Assembly: GCF_029626235.1 (NCBI RefSeq)
Contig: NZ_JARUBO010000005.1
Coordinates: forward strand, 5,986,001-6,050,000
DNA: 64,000 bases
Direction of reading: 5' to 3'
DNA from: Micromonospora sp. WMMD1120
GTDB lineage: Bacteria; Actinomycetota; Actinomycetes; Mycobacteriales; Micromonosporaceae
Positions 26,035 to 34,902 of this stretch are shown here, piece by piece. The notes under the pieces were generated by a model, which made no database searches, was not told the DNA's origin, and was given only the letters and a program-made list of their open reading frames with translations. Made by a program: the position numbers and the translations under genes. Numbering within the stretch: position 1 is the stretch's first letter; each line of letters opens with the position of its first letter.

Positions 26035-26610
26035 ATGACGAGAGTTGGGCAGGGATGTCCATCGATCCCGGGCGGTGCTGTGGCCGAGGATGACGAGGCG
26101 GCGGTGGACAGGGGTGATCCGGCCGACGAGCCGTTCCCCCTGCTGATCGCGGTGACGCCGTCGCCGGCCGAACGCATTCGTCTGGCGGAGCGCCTGGACG
26201 GCATCGCGCCGCTGCTGCTGGTGGCCGACCTCGACGAGCTACGCCGGCTGATCGGTGTGCCGCGTCAGGCCGCCGCGCCCGCGTCGGAGACCGCGCCGGC
26301 CGCCGCCCTGGTGATCGACTCGGCGCGGTCCGCCGCCCGCTGCGGCGACCGGGAGGTGGACCTCACCCGCCTGGAGCACGACCTGCTGACCTGCCTGATC
26401 ACCGAGCCGGCACGGGTGTGGAGCTACGCCGAGTTGCACCGGACGGTGTGGGGGGACGAGGGACGCGGACGCAAGGCGGACGTCCAGTCACTGGTGAAGC
26501 GGCTGCGCCGCAAGCTGCACGACCTGGGCACCGACGCCGCCATCGACGTGGTACGCGGCGTCGGGCTGCGCCTGACCGATCACCAGCAGGCGCGGGTCGA
26601 ACGCGCCTGA
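26035..26610 (+). CDS. Winged-helix transcriptional regulator, paralogue of 20820-21323
   Basis: 191-residue form shown (several starts possible). The part from PFPLLIAVTPSPAERIRLAERL onward matches the neighbour at 20820 in domain order: degenerate receiver-like start, linker, then winged helix (DREVDLTRLEHDLLTCLITE ... RGVGLRLTD). In-frame starts are GTG 25972, ATG 26035, GTG 26080 and GTG 26104; none has a convincing ribosome-binding site, so the true protein may be up to 23 residues shorter. Divergent from the protease gene with about 215 bases between. Confidence 0.82.
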   Translation: MTRVGQGCPSIPGGAVAEDDEAAVDRGDPADEPFPLLIAVTPSPAERIRLAERLDGIAPLLLVADLDELRRLIGVPRQAAAPASETAPAAALVIDSARSAARCGDREVDLTRLEHDLLTCLITEPARVWSYAELHRTVWGDEGRGRKADVQSLVKRLRRKLHDLGTDAAIDVVRGVGLRLTDHQQARVERA

Positions 26611-26623
26611 CCGGTCGACGTCA

Positions 26624-26638
26624 CCCGCGCGGCGCGGG
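26624..26638. terminator. Short G+C hairpin between convergent genes
   Basis: CCCGCGC and GCGCGGG meet around one central base, so the real stem is about five pairs with a 5-base loop. It sits between the regulator stop (26610) and the transporter stop (26640). Weak. Confidence 0.35.
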
Positions 26639-26639
26639 C

Positions 26640-27896
26640 TCACCCGGTCGGCTCGGACGGCATCCGGGTGATCGGGGGCAGCACCAGGGCGACCAGGGCG
26701 ACGATCGCGATGACCGTGAACGGCAGCGTGTAGCTCTTGCCGCTCGCCTCGTACAGCAGCGAGGTGACCAGCGGGCCGACCACTCCCCCGATGCTCCACG
26801 CCACGATCATGGCGCCGTAGATCGCCCCGCCGTTGGGCGTGCCGAAGTAGTCGGCAGCGGTGGCGGGCATGGTGCCGAAGCCGCCCCCGTAGGCGAGGTA
26901 GACCAGCGCGGCGAGGATCGCGAAGAGGGCGAGCGCCGCGGCGTGCGGCAGGATGAAGAAGCAGACCGCCTGCAACAGCAGCATCCCGAAGAACGCGGGC
27001 ATCCGCCCGGTGCGGTCGGACAACCACGCCCACGCCACCCGGCCGGCGCCGTTGAACAGGCCGAGGACGCCGACCAGGGTGGCCGCGCTCGCCGCGCTGG
27101 CCCCGGTGATGGCCTGCGTTGCGTCCGATGCCTGGGAGATGAGCGCGATGCCGCAGGCGACGTTGAGCGCGAGGATGCCGGTGAGCAGGTACCACTGCCG
27201 GGTCCGCAACGCCTCCCGCAGCGTGTAGACCCGGGTGCCGGCGAGCGCCCGACCGGTGGTCTTCGGGGTGAACCCGGGCACCTGGTAGCCGTCCGGCGGG
27301 TTGCGGAACAGCGACGCCCCGAGCAGGATCGCGATCAGGTACGCCACGCCCAGCGGGAAGAACACGTGCGTCGGGTGGTCGGTGCCGCTGAGCAGCCGCT
27401 TCGCCACCGGCGCCACGATCACGGCGCCGAAGCCGAACCCGGCCACCGCGATGCCGGTGATCAGTCCACGCCGGTCCGGGAACCACTTGGCGAGCATCGC
27501 GATCGGGGTGATGTAGGCGGCCCCCAGGCCGATGCCGCCGAGCACGCCGTAGGTGAGCACGAGCAGCCAGAGGTCGTCCTCCGACGAGGTGAGCGCGGCC
27601 AGCATGTTGCCGACCGCGTAGAGCACACCGCCGCCCAACGCGACCGGGCGGGGCCCGCGCCGGTCCTGGATGCGACCACCGACCAGGCTGCCGATGAAGA
27701 TCGTCCCGATCGCCACCTCGAACGGCAGGACCGCCTGCCACTTGGCCCAACCGAACTCCTGCTGCAACGGCGTGTTGAACACGCTCCACGCGTACACCGC
27801 GCCGAGCGCGAGTTGCACGAGCACGGCGGCGATGACGAGGTTCCATCGCCCTCGCGTCGGTGTCTGTCGTCCTGATCCGGTTGCGGTGTGTGCCAT
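26640..27896 (-). CDS. MFS transporter, oxalate/formate antiporter (OFA) family
   Basis: 418-residue inner-membrane transporter with about twelve membrane helices. The start GRWNLVIAAVLVQLALGAVYAW and SVFNTPLQQEFGW is the typical OFA N-terminus; the cytoplasmic loop RRGPRPVALGGG is the MFS motif A equivalent, and GFGTMPATAADYFG is typical of the C-terminal half. Family members exchange oxalate and formate or carry other monocarboxylates. It lies 50 bases after the formate dehydrogenase operon on the same strand, so formate uptake or export is the likely job (inference). ATG 27896 has GGGGGA 8 bases upstream. Confidence 0.9.
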   Translation of the reverse strand: MAHTATGSGRQTPTRGRWNLVIAAVLVQLALGAVYAWSVFNTPLQQEFGWAKWQAVLPFEVAIGTIFIGSLVGGRIQDRRGPRPVALGGGVLYAVGNMLAALTSSEDDLWLLVLTYGVLGGIGLGAAYITPIAMLAKWFPDRRGLITGIAVAGFGFGAVIVAPVAKRLLSGTDHPTHVFFPLGVAYLIAILLGASLFRNPPDGYQVPGFTPKTTGRALAGTRVYTLREALRTRQWYLLTGILALNVACGIALISQASDATQAITGASAASAATLVGVLGLFNGAGRVAWAWLSDRTGRMPAFFGMLLLQAVCFFILPHAAALALFAILAALVYLAYGGGFGTMPATAADYFGTPNGGAIYGAMIVAWSIGGVVGPLVTSLLYEASGKSYTLPFTVIAIVALVALVLPPITRMPSEPTG

Positions 27897-27946
27897 GAGC
27901 TGAGTCCCCCGTCTGCCGGCTCACTGGCTGGCGCCTGCTGGTCGGG

Positions 27947-28924
27947 TCACGTCCCCTTCTCGGCCGGCGGCCGGCCCTGGGTGCCGTCGCGTCGCGCCCG
28001 TTGCGGCACGACCGTGTACTTGGGGTCGCGTGCCGAGACCCTGCCGGCCTCGAAGACGCCGAACCGGGTGGCGACGGACGACGCGACGAGAGCGGCCCCG
28101 GCGACCGCCGACAGGACCCGGCTGCGCCGGCTGAACAGCGCGGCGACGGTCCCCACGCCGAGCAGCACGTCCCCGGCCCGGACCAACCGACCGCTGCGCC
28201 CCTGCCGGTAGGGCTCGCCGGGCAGGCCCAACCGCTCCATCCGGCGTCCGCCGAGATACTTGACGGTCGCCGCGACGGCGGCGAGTCGCCGCAGCGGAGC
28301 GGTCTGGGTGGCGGGCGCCGCGATGAGGCCGACCCCGGTGGCGGCGGCGAGCGCGCTGCCCCCGAAGACGAACGGCAGGAAGGGGTACGCCTCGTGCCAG
28401 GCGGGCACGGCGGTGTCGGCGAGCAGCACCCCGGTGTACGTGGCGAGCGCCGGAGCGGTGACCGCGGAGGCCAGCCCGGCGACGTCGCCGACGGTCGGCG
28501 CCAGCCGGCGGGCGAGACCGAGGACGCCGTGCTCGGGTAGCCGTGGCGCCAGCTCGGCGACCGCGGCCACGCCGGCGGCCGGGCCGAACGCGGTGAGGAT
28601 CCAGGTGCCGACCGACATCGGCGAGGTCAGCTTGACCACCCGGAGCATGTGGTGGAACCGCCCCGGTCGGCCGAGGTCGTGCACCAGCAGGTAGGCGCTG
28701 GCGCTGATCCCGCCCAACGCGGTCCACCGGCCCACCTGCCGCAGCGCGGGCCGGCCGGTGAGCTGGGCGCCCGCGCCGATGAGCGCTCCCCCGGCGGCGA
28801 GGCCCCCGGTGAACAGGTAGCCGGCGATGTCGTGTTTCCACACCGGCGCCTTGAGGATCGGCCGGCCGTAGTAGGAGGTGAAGTCGGCCGCGGGCACGGT
28901 GAGCTGCTCGCCGGCGCGGGTCAT
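27947..28924 (-). CDS. NrfD/PsrC-like membrane subunit of formate dehydrogenase
   Basis: 325-residue integral membrane protein of the NrfD/polysulfide-reductase type, the quinone-reacting membrane anchor. After YYGRPILKAPVWKHDIAGYLF, a start typical of the family, about eight or nine hydrophobic helices follow, including GGLAAGGALIGAG and YLLVHDLGRPGRFHHMLRVV, whose acidic and histidine residues are conserved in NrfD-like proteins. ATG 28924 overlaps the Fe-S subunit stop (ATGA). It likely passes electrons from formate oxidation to menaquinone. Confidence 0.9.
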   Translation of the reverse strand: MTRAGEQLTVPAADFTSYYGRPILKAPVWKHDIAGYLFTGGLAAGGALIGAGAQLTGRPALRQVGRWTALGGISASAYLLVHDLGRPGRFHHMLRVVKLTSPMSVGTWILTAFGPAAGVAAVAELAPRLPEHGVLGLARRLAPTVGDVAGLASAVTAPALATYTGVLLADTAVPAWHEAYPFLPFVFGGSALAAATGVGLIAAPATQTAPLRRLAAVAATVKYLGGRRMERLGLPGEPYRQGRSGRLVRAGDVLLGVGTVAALFSRRSRVLSAVAGAALVASSVATRFGVFEAGRVSARDPKYTVVPQRARRDGTQGRPPAEKGT

Positions 28925-29964
28925 GGCCGCCTCCCGAGGAACGCGACCACCGTGGCAGCGGTCATCGCCAGGGCGGCGAGGCCGGCACTCTTCCACATCT
29001 TCGGCAGGTCCCGGGTGGTGACGACCGGGTCGGGGGGCAGCCCGTACACCTCGGGCTCGTCGAGGAGCAGGAAGAACGCCCCGTCACCGCCGACGCCGTC
29101 GTCCGGGTCCTCCCCGTACAACCGCGCCTCGGGCACCCCCCGCTCGTGCAACGTCGCCACCCGCGCCGCGGCCCGCTCCCGCAGCTCGTCGAGGGGACCG
29201 TACTGGATCGACTCGGTCGGGCACGCCTGCGCGCACGCGGGCGTCATCCCCGCACCGAGACGGTCGTAGCACAGCGTGCACTTCCACGCCCGACCATCAC
29301 CCTTACGCTGGTCGATCACCCCGTACGGACACGCCGAGATGCAGTACCCACACCCGTTACAGATGTCCTCCTGCACCACCACGGTGCCGAACTCGGTCCG
29401 GAACAACGACCCCGTCGGACACACGTCCAGACACGCCGCATGGGTGCAGTGCTTACAGACGTCCGACATCATCAACCACCGGAAGTCGGTCCGGCCTCCA
29501 GCACCCGTGCCGCGCCCCGGCGGCTGCGCCCCCGGCATTCCGAGGAACTCCGGGCCGGCCGACATCCGCGCCGCCGCGCCCGGCGAGCCGGTCGGCAGGC
29601 CCGGGTCGGTGCCGGTGTCGGTGCTGGTCAGCGCGCCGACCGCCGCCGTGACCGGGCTGATCGCCGGCCCGTCCGGGTCGCCCCGGAACGCCGGGGACGC
29701 CAGGCCGGCCGGGCGGGGCTGTTCGACGAAGGCGACGTGCCGCCAGGAGTTCGCCGTCAACGCCCCGGTGTTGTCGTACGACATGCCCAGCAGGTCCAGG
29801 CCGCTCTGCGGCACACCGTTCCACTCCTTGCAGGCCACCTCGCACGCCTTGCAGCCGATGCAGACGCTGGTGTCGGTGAAGAACCCCATCCGCGGCGGCG
29901 CCGACGACCACCCGGCGTCCGGCGCCGGGTCCAGCGGGCCGTACAGGGCGTTCGGGTGCGGCAT
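28921..29964 (-). CDS. Formate dehydrogenase iron-sulfur (beta) subunit
   Basis: 347-residue electron-transfer subunit with sixteen cysteines in four ferredoxin-type clusters: CIGCKACEVAC, CKHCTHAACLDVC, CNGCGYCISAC and CTLC with PACAQAC. These bind four [4Fe-4S] centres as in FdhB/HybA-type proteins. An about 80-residue Pro/Gly/Thr-rich insert (after NSWRHVAFVEQPRP) separates cluster motif one from motif two; this is longer than usual. A C-terminal hydrophobic helix (SAGLAALAMTAATVVAFLG) may anchor it to the membrane. Starts three bases after the catalytic subunit stop. Confidence 0.93.
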   Translation of the reverse strand: MPHPNALYGPLDPAPDAGWSSAPPRMGFFTDTSVCIGCKACEVACKEWNGVPQSGLDLLGMSYDNTGALTANSWRHVAFVEQPRPAGLASPAFRGDPDGPAISPVTAAVGALTSTDTGTDPGLPTGSPGAAARMSAGPEFLGMPGAQPPGRGTGAGGRTDFRWLMMSDVCKHCTHAACLDVCPTGSLFRTEFGTVVVQEDICNGCGYCISACPYGVIDQRKGDGRAWKCTLCYDRLGAGMTPACAQACPTESIQYGPLDELRERAAARVATLHERGVPEARLYGEDPDDGVGGDGAFFLLLDEPEVYGLPPDPVVTTRDLPKMWKSAGLAALAMTAATVVAFLGRRP

Positions 29965-29967
29965 CGG

Positions 29968-32900
29968 TCAGACCTCCCGGTCCGGGCCGCCGTCGGCGGC
30001 GTCGGTCGTGACCTGCGGTGGGTAGTGCGGGCTGAGATCCCCGGACCGCCGCCGGTAGTCCGTGACGAGTTGTTCCAACTCCAGTCCCCGGGGACGTCGT
30101 CCGGGCCGGATGTCGCAGGTGCCGACCTTGCTCTCCTGGATCAGCACGTTCGGGTCGAGGCTGATGCCGAACAGGTCGTTCGCCGAGTCGCCGGTGACCA
30201 GGCCCTCGAACCCGAAGTGGTACGGCAACCACACCTGGTGGATGATCCGGCCGTCCACGCGCAGCGGGGTCATCCGGTCGGTGACCAGCACCCGCGCCTC
30301 GATGGCCGCCCGGGCGGTCACCAGGTGGGCCCAGCCGAGGTGGGTGAGCCCGCGTCCGACCGCCAACTCCGGCGACACCTCGACGAACATCTCCGGTTGC
30401 AGCTCCGCCAGCGGCGGCACGGTGCGGCTCATCCCGCCGGCGGTGTGGTGCTCGGTGAGCCGGCTGACCGTGAACACGAACGGGAAGACCTCGCTGTACG
30501 GCTCGGGTGGGCTCGGGTTGAGCGTGTTGATCGGGTGGGTGTAGACCTTGCGGGTCGGGTTGGCCTGTTGCCGGTACAGCGGGTTGCGCACCGGCGACTC
30601 GACCGGCTCGTAGTGCGTCGGCAGCGGCCCGTCCAGCACGCCTGTCGGCGCGTACAGCCAGCCCTTGCCGTCGCCCTGGAGGATGAACGGGTCGTCGCCG
30701 GCGATGCCCGCCACGCCGGAGGCGTCGTGCGCCGGCCGGTACGACGGTGGTTTGGTCTTCTCGAAGTCCGGCACGTCGTAACCGGTCCACTCGCCCTTGT
30801 CGGCGTCCCACCACACGTAGCGCTTGCGCTCACTCCACGGGTTGCCGTCCGGGTCGGCCGACGCCCGGTTGTAGAGGATGCGCCGGTTCGCCGGCCACGC
30901 CCACCCCCACTCGGGAGCCACCAGGGTCTGCTCCGCGCCGGGTTTGCGACGGGCGGCCTGGTTGACGCCCTCGGCGTACACGCCGGTGTAGATCCAGCAG
31001 CCACCGCAGGTGGAGCCGTCGTCCTTCATCTCGGTGAACGAGGCCAGCGGCCGGCCGGTCGCCATGTCGTACCCGTTGATCTCGCGCAGCACCGCCTCGG
31101 CGCTCGGCTCCGCGTGCGGGCCGTGCGTGGGGTAGTCCCAGGTCAGGTCGAGCAACGCCCGGTCGCGCGGCCTGGTGGAGGCCGCCAGCCGCTCCCTGAT
31201 GATCCGGCCGAGGTGGTAGAAGAACCACAGCTCGGAGCGGGCGTCGCCGGGCGGCTCGACGGCCTTCTCCCGCCACTGCAACAACCGCTGCGTCTGGGTG
31301 AACGTGCCCTCCTTCTCCACGTGCGACGCCGCCGGCAGGAAGAACACCTCGGTCCGGCACTCCTCCGGCAGGATCTCCCCGGTGGCCACCTCCGGGCCGT
31401 TCTGCCAGAACGTGGCACTTTCGATCATGAAGAGGTCCCGGACGACGAGCCAGTCGAGGTTGGCCATCCCGAGGCGCTGCGCCCGACCGTGCGCCGAACC
31501 GACCGCCGGGTTCTGACCGAGCAGGAAGTAGCCCTTGACCTTCCCGTCGATCATGTTCAGGACCTGCTGGTACGTGCCGTGGTCGCCGGTCATCCGGGGC
31601 AGGTGGCCGTAGCAGTAGTCGTTGTCGGCGGTGGCCGCCTTCCCCCAGTACGCCTTGAGCAGGTTGACACCGTAGGTGCGGGCGTTGCCCCAGAAGCCCT
31701 TCTGGCCGGGGTGCGCGATGCTGTCCACCCATGTGTCGAGGGTCGGGTGGTCGGCGTGGTGCGGCATCGGCAGGTAGCCCGGCAGCAGGTTGAACAACGT
31801 CGGGATGTCCGTCGAGCCCTGAATGCTCGCGTGCCCGCGCAGCGCCATCACCCCGCCACCGGGACGGCCGACGTTGCCCAGCAGCAGTTGGATGATCGCG
31901 CCGGTGCGGATGTACTGCACCCCGACGCTGTGCTGCGTCCATCCGACCGAGTACACGAGCATGCCGGTGCGGTCCCGACCGGAGTTCTCCGTCCACGCCC
32001 GCGCCAACTCCAGGAACTTCTCCTGCGGAATGCCGCACACCCGCTCCACCATCTCCGGGGTGTAGCGGGCGTAGTGCCGCCTGAGGATCTGGTAGACGCA
32101 GAGCGGGTGCCGCAACGTCTCGTCCCGCTCAGTCTGCCCGCCGACCGGCGCGCCGTGCGACTCGTGCTCCAGCCCGGCGCCGGTCTCGCGCTGGACCTCG
32201 GTGTCCCGCGGCGTCTGGGTCTGCGCGTGGCCCTCGTACCGCCAACTGCTCGGGTCGTAGGAGGCGTTCTTCTCCTGGAAGCCGGAGAAGAGGCCGTGCA
32301 GGTCCTCGGTGTCGGTGTACTCCTCGGTCACGATCGTCGCGGCGTTGGTGTAGGCCACGACGTACTCCCGGAAGTCCAGCTCGTTCTCGAGGATGTAGCG
32401 GATCACCCCGCCGAGCAGGGCGATGTCGGTGCCCGCCCGGATCGGCAGGTACGAGTCGGCCAGTGCGCTGGTGCGGGTGAACCTCGGGTCGACGTGGAAG
32501 ACCTTCGCGCCGCGACGCTTGGCCTCCATCACCCACTGGAAGCCCACCGGGTGCGCCTCGGCCATGTTCGAACCCTGGATGACGATGACGTCGGAGTTCG
32601 ACAGGTCCTGCTGGTACTGGGTGGCGCCGCCACGGCCGAAGCTGGTCCCCAGACCGGGGACGGTGGCGGAGTGTCAAATACGGGCCTGGTTCTCGATCTG
32701 GAGCGCCCCCATCGCGGTGAACAACTTCTTGATGAGGTAGTTCTCCTCGTTGTCCAGCGTCGCCCCGCCCAGGCTGGAGATGCCGAGGGTGCGGTTGAGC
32801 GGGCGGCCCTCGGCGTCCACGTCCTCCCAGGTCTCGTCCCGGGCGGCCAGGACCCGATCGGCGATCATGTGCATCGCCGTCTCGAGGTCGAGGTCCTCCC

Positions 32901-33243
32901 ACTCGGTCGAGTACGGGCGGCGGTAGCGCACCGTGGTCTGCCGCAGCGGGCTGGTCACCAGGCTCCTGCTCGCCGCGCCCTTCGGGCAGAGCCGACCCCG
33001 CGAGATCGGGCTGTCCGGGTCACCCTCGATCTGGCTGACCTGCCCGTCCTTGACGAACACCCGCTGCCCGCAGCCGACCGCGCAGTACGGGCAGACGGAC
33101 TTGGCCACCGAGTCGGCGGTCTCGGTGCGGGCGGTCAGCGCGCGGGAGCCGGCGGACTCGGCCGCGACGCCCCGGCCCAGCGGGTCGGTGCCGGTGAGCT
33201 GCCGGTAGACCGGCCAGCCCTCGATCCAGCTCCGCACCCCCAT
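29968..33243 (-). CDS. Formate dehydrogenase catalytic subunit, selenocysteine-containing (in-frame UGA)
   Basis: 1091-residue molybdo/tungsto-pterin formate dehydrogenase, oxidising formate to carbon dioxide, with Sec190 encoded by the UGA at 32674-32676. Read through, the context is NQARI-U-HSATVPGLG, exactly the active-site pattern of Sec/Cys formate dehydrogenases, and the frame continues into TSFGRGGATQYQQDL. The N-terminal [4Fe-4S] cysteines are Cys51, Cys54, Cys58 (CPYCAVGC) and Cys86 (RLCPKG). No Tat signal is visible, so the enzyme is probably cytoplasmic-facing. A SECIS hairpin follows the UGA at the right distance. Start ATG 33243 has GGGAAGGTG upstream. Naive gene callers would split this into 29968-32565 and 32674-33243. 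First gene of the operon with the Fe-S, NrfD-like and OFA genes. Confidence 0.93.
32645..32676 (-). promoter_or_regulatory. Bacterial SECIS element after the Sec UGA codon
   Basis: On the minus strand the UGA (32674-32676) is followed by 12 bases and then a perfect 6-pair hairpin, GTCCCC-GGTCT-GGGGAC (32645-32661). The apical loop GGUCU matches the GGUCU in the loop of the E. coli fdhF SECIS (known), which SelB recognises. The UGA-to-loop distance of 18 bases lies in the range known for bacterial SECIS elements. Confidence 0.88.
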
Positions 33244-33356
33244 CGGCGCACCTTCCCGACTAATCAGGCCAAATGTGAACAGCCTGACGGTAGCCGAGGG
33301 GCGGGTCCGGTCGCAGCGAGATCAGCGCAGACCAGCCTCCCCGGGTGGCCGGGCCG

Positions 33357-34142
33357 CTACCCGGTGACGGGGTGCTCGTTGAAGGTGCGGTAGCGGCGCA
33401 GCTCCCAGAACAGCCAGCCGATGCTGACGAGCGCCACCACGACGAAGACCAGCGAACCGGTGAACGTGTCCCAGAGGGTGTGCAGGGCGACGACACCCAC
33501 GAACGTGCCGATGAAACCCACCAGCCGGCGGGCGCTCGGGCTGGCCAGCAGCGCCCAGAGCGCGCCGGCGGTCAACCCGGTCCAGGCGGTGTGACCGGCC
33601 GGAGCGGTCACCCCACGGATGAACAGGGTCTGCTCCACCGCGCCGATGTTGCCCTGCGAACTGAGCAGCGCGCTGAACGCGTACCCCATCGTCTCCAGGG
33701 CGGCGAAGCCCATCCCGGCGGCCACGCCGATGACCAGCCCGTCCGAGGGCACCCGCCGGGCGTGTCGGGCCACCACAGTGAACAGCAGCACCACCGGCAC
33801 GATCAGCTTCGCCGACTCCTCGATCAGCGCCACGAAGACCATGGGCAGGGTGCCGAGGCCGCGCAGGGTGTCGTACTCCAGCGTGCCGGCGACCACAGTG
33901 CCGATCACCCCGCCGAAGAAGGCCGACGTCACCAGCGCCGACGCCGGCACCTGCCACCGCCCGGTCCGCGCCTGCGCGAACGTCAGGAACGTCAACGGCA
34001 CCAGCGTCGCCCCGAGCAGGATCAGCGCCGGCACGAAGTTCGGATTCTTGGTGCTGACGAGGGTGCGCAGCACCGCCAGGTAGAGGACCAACCCGACGAC
34101 GAAGACCGCAACCCACGCCCACCGGCGCGACCGTTCACCCAT
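33357..34142 (-). CDS. PrsW-like intramembrane metalloprotease family protein
   Basis: 261-residue membrane protein with about seven or eight helices. The family motifs are visible as VALIEESAKLIVPV (EExxK), FAALETMGYAFSA (ExxxY-like), APAGHTAWTGLTAG and VALHTLWDTF. PrsW cleaves anti-sigma factors in Bacillus; substrates in actinobacteria are unknown. ATG 34142. It stands alone, downstream on the same strand of the ASCH gene with about 200 bases between. Confidence 0.85.
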   Translation of the reverse strand: MGERSRRWAWVAVFVVGLVLYLAVLRTLVSTKNPNFVPALILLGATLVPLTFLTFAQARTGRWQVPASALVTSAFFGGVIGTVVAGTLEYDTLRGLGTLPMVFVALIEESAKLIVPVVLLFTVVARHARRVPSDGLVIGVAAGMGFAALETMGYAFSALLSSQGNIGAVEQTLFIRGVTAPAGHTAWTGLTAGALWALLASPSARRLVGFIGTFVGVVALHTLWDTFTGSLVFVVVALVSIGWLFWELRRYRTFNEHPVTG

Positions 34143-34225
34143 AGCGCGCAGTGTGGCGGATCAACGTGACGAACGCCAGACAGGGCGCCGCCGTCCGCCG
34201 ACCCCGACCCATCGGCGTTCACCCT

Positions 34226-34303
34226 TGATCAACTCGATTTTCAGGCAAGTCGGCGTGTCATCCGCCGCGGGAAGCCCCGATGTCCGGAAAGTCGAGTTGA
34301 TCA
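34226..34303. repeat. Long imperfect inverted repeat in intergenic DNA
   Basis: Arms of 17 bases with one mismatch (34226-34242 and 34287-34303; shared core TGATCAACTCGA / TCGAGTTGATCA) flank 44 bases. The gap holds no gene. From memory, TTGATCAACTC-type palindromes recur between genes in Micromonosporaceae, so this may be one copy of a dispersed palindromic element; only one copy is present here. Confidence 0.45.
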
Positions 34304-34342
34304 GTGGACGGAGAGATCTGCGGCGCCGCCCCACACGTCGGG

Positions 34343-34762
34343 TCAGACGACGTGCACCAGCCGAAAGCGCTCGGTGACGACCAGCGTGTCGTCGTCCACG
34401 GTGAAGTCGGGATCGGCCAGCTCGGCGCGCACCTCCGGACTGTGCCAGAACGCCTCGTGACCCGCGCGCCACTGCGCCACCGACTCGTCGCCCTCGCCCT
34501 CGTCCTGCGCGTGCCGTAGGTCGACGTCGGCGAGCCGGACCACCCGTACGTCGGTCAGCTCGATGACCGCGACCCGCTTGCCCGCCGAGTCCACCACGGC
34601 GGACCGCTCCCCCACCTCGGGCAGCGGCTCGTTCGCACGTTCGTACCCGATCAGCAGGCCGGTCGTCGAGGTCTTCGCGCCGGACAGGATCGCGGCGACG
34701 AGCGCGTCCCGCAGCGGCCCCGGGAACGCGAACTCGGCCAGCGGAAGATCGTCCAGGTCCAT
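34343..34762 (-). CDS. ASCH domain protein
   Basis: 139-residue protein of the ASCH superfamily (small beta-barrel related to PUA domains, proposed RNA-binding or RNA-modification role; some members are N4-acetylcytidine amidohydrolases). Family features seen are FPGPLRDALVAAILSGAKTSTTG, the VIELTDVRVVRLADVD strand and the late WRAGHEAFW segment. ATG 34762. No operon partner; exact reaction unknown. Confidence 0.82.
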   Translation of the reverse strand: MDLDDLPLAEFAFPGPLRDALVAAILSGAKTSTTGLLIGYERANEPLPEVGERSAVVDSAGKRVAVIELTDVRVVRLADVDLRHAQDEGEGDESVAQWRAGHEAFWHSPEVRAELADPDFTVDDDTLVVTERFRLVHVV

Positions 34763-34855
34763 CAGCGGAGGGTACGCGAGCCGGCGCCTGGATGGGTCGG
34801 GGCGTCAACGGGTGGTCATACGCCTGGCACCGCGCCGGCCACCCCACCATGTCGA

Positions 34856-34899
34856 GCGGTATACCTCAGAGGCATATTCATGCCTCTGAGGTATACCGC
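34856..34899 (-). terminator. Very strong 20-pair hairpin after the FkbM gene
   Basis: Perfect 20-base arms (34856-34875 and 34880-34899; inner part CCTCAGAGGCAT / ATGCCTCTGAGG) around a 4-base loop. It starts four bases past the FkbM stop, so it is the terminator of the minus-strand operon. No U tract. Confidence 0.8.
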
Positions 34900-34902
34900 G
34901 CA

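Noticed and set aside
32674..32676. Premature stop making the formate dehydrogenase a pseudogene
   Set aside because: UGA in the Sec context, with SECIS hairpin and unbroken conserved sequence on both sides, argues for selenocysteine.
29146..33393. 1415-codon plus-strand open frame opposite the formate dehydrogenase genes
   Set aside because: No recognisable domain; it mirrors codon periodicity of the real genes.
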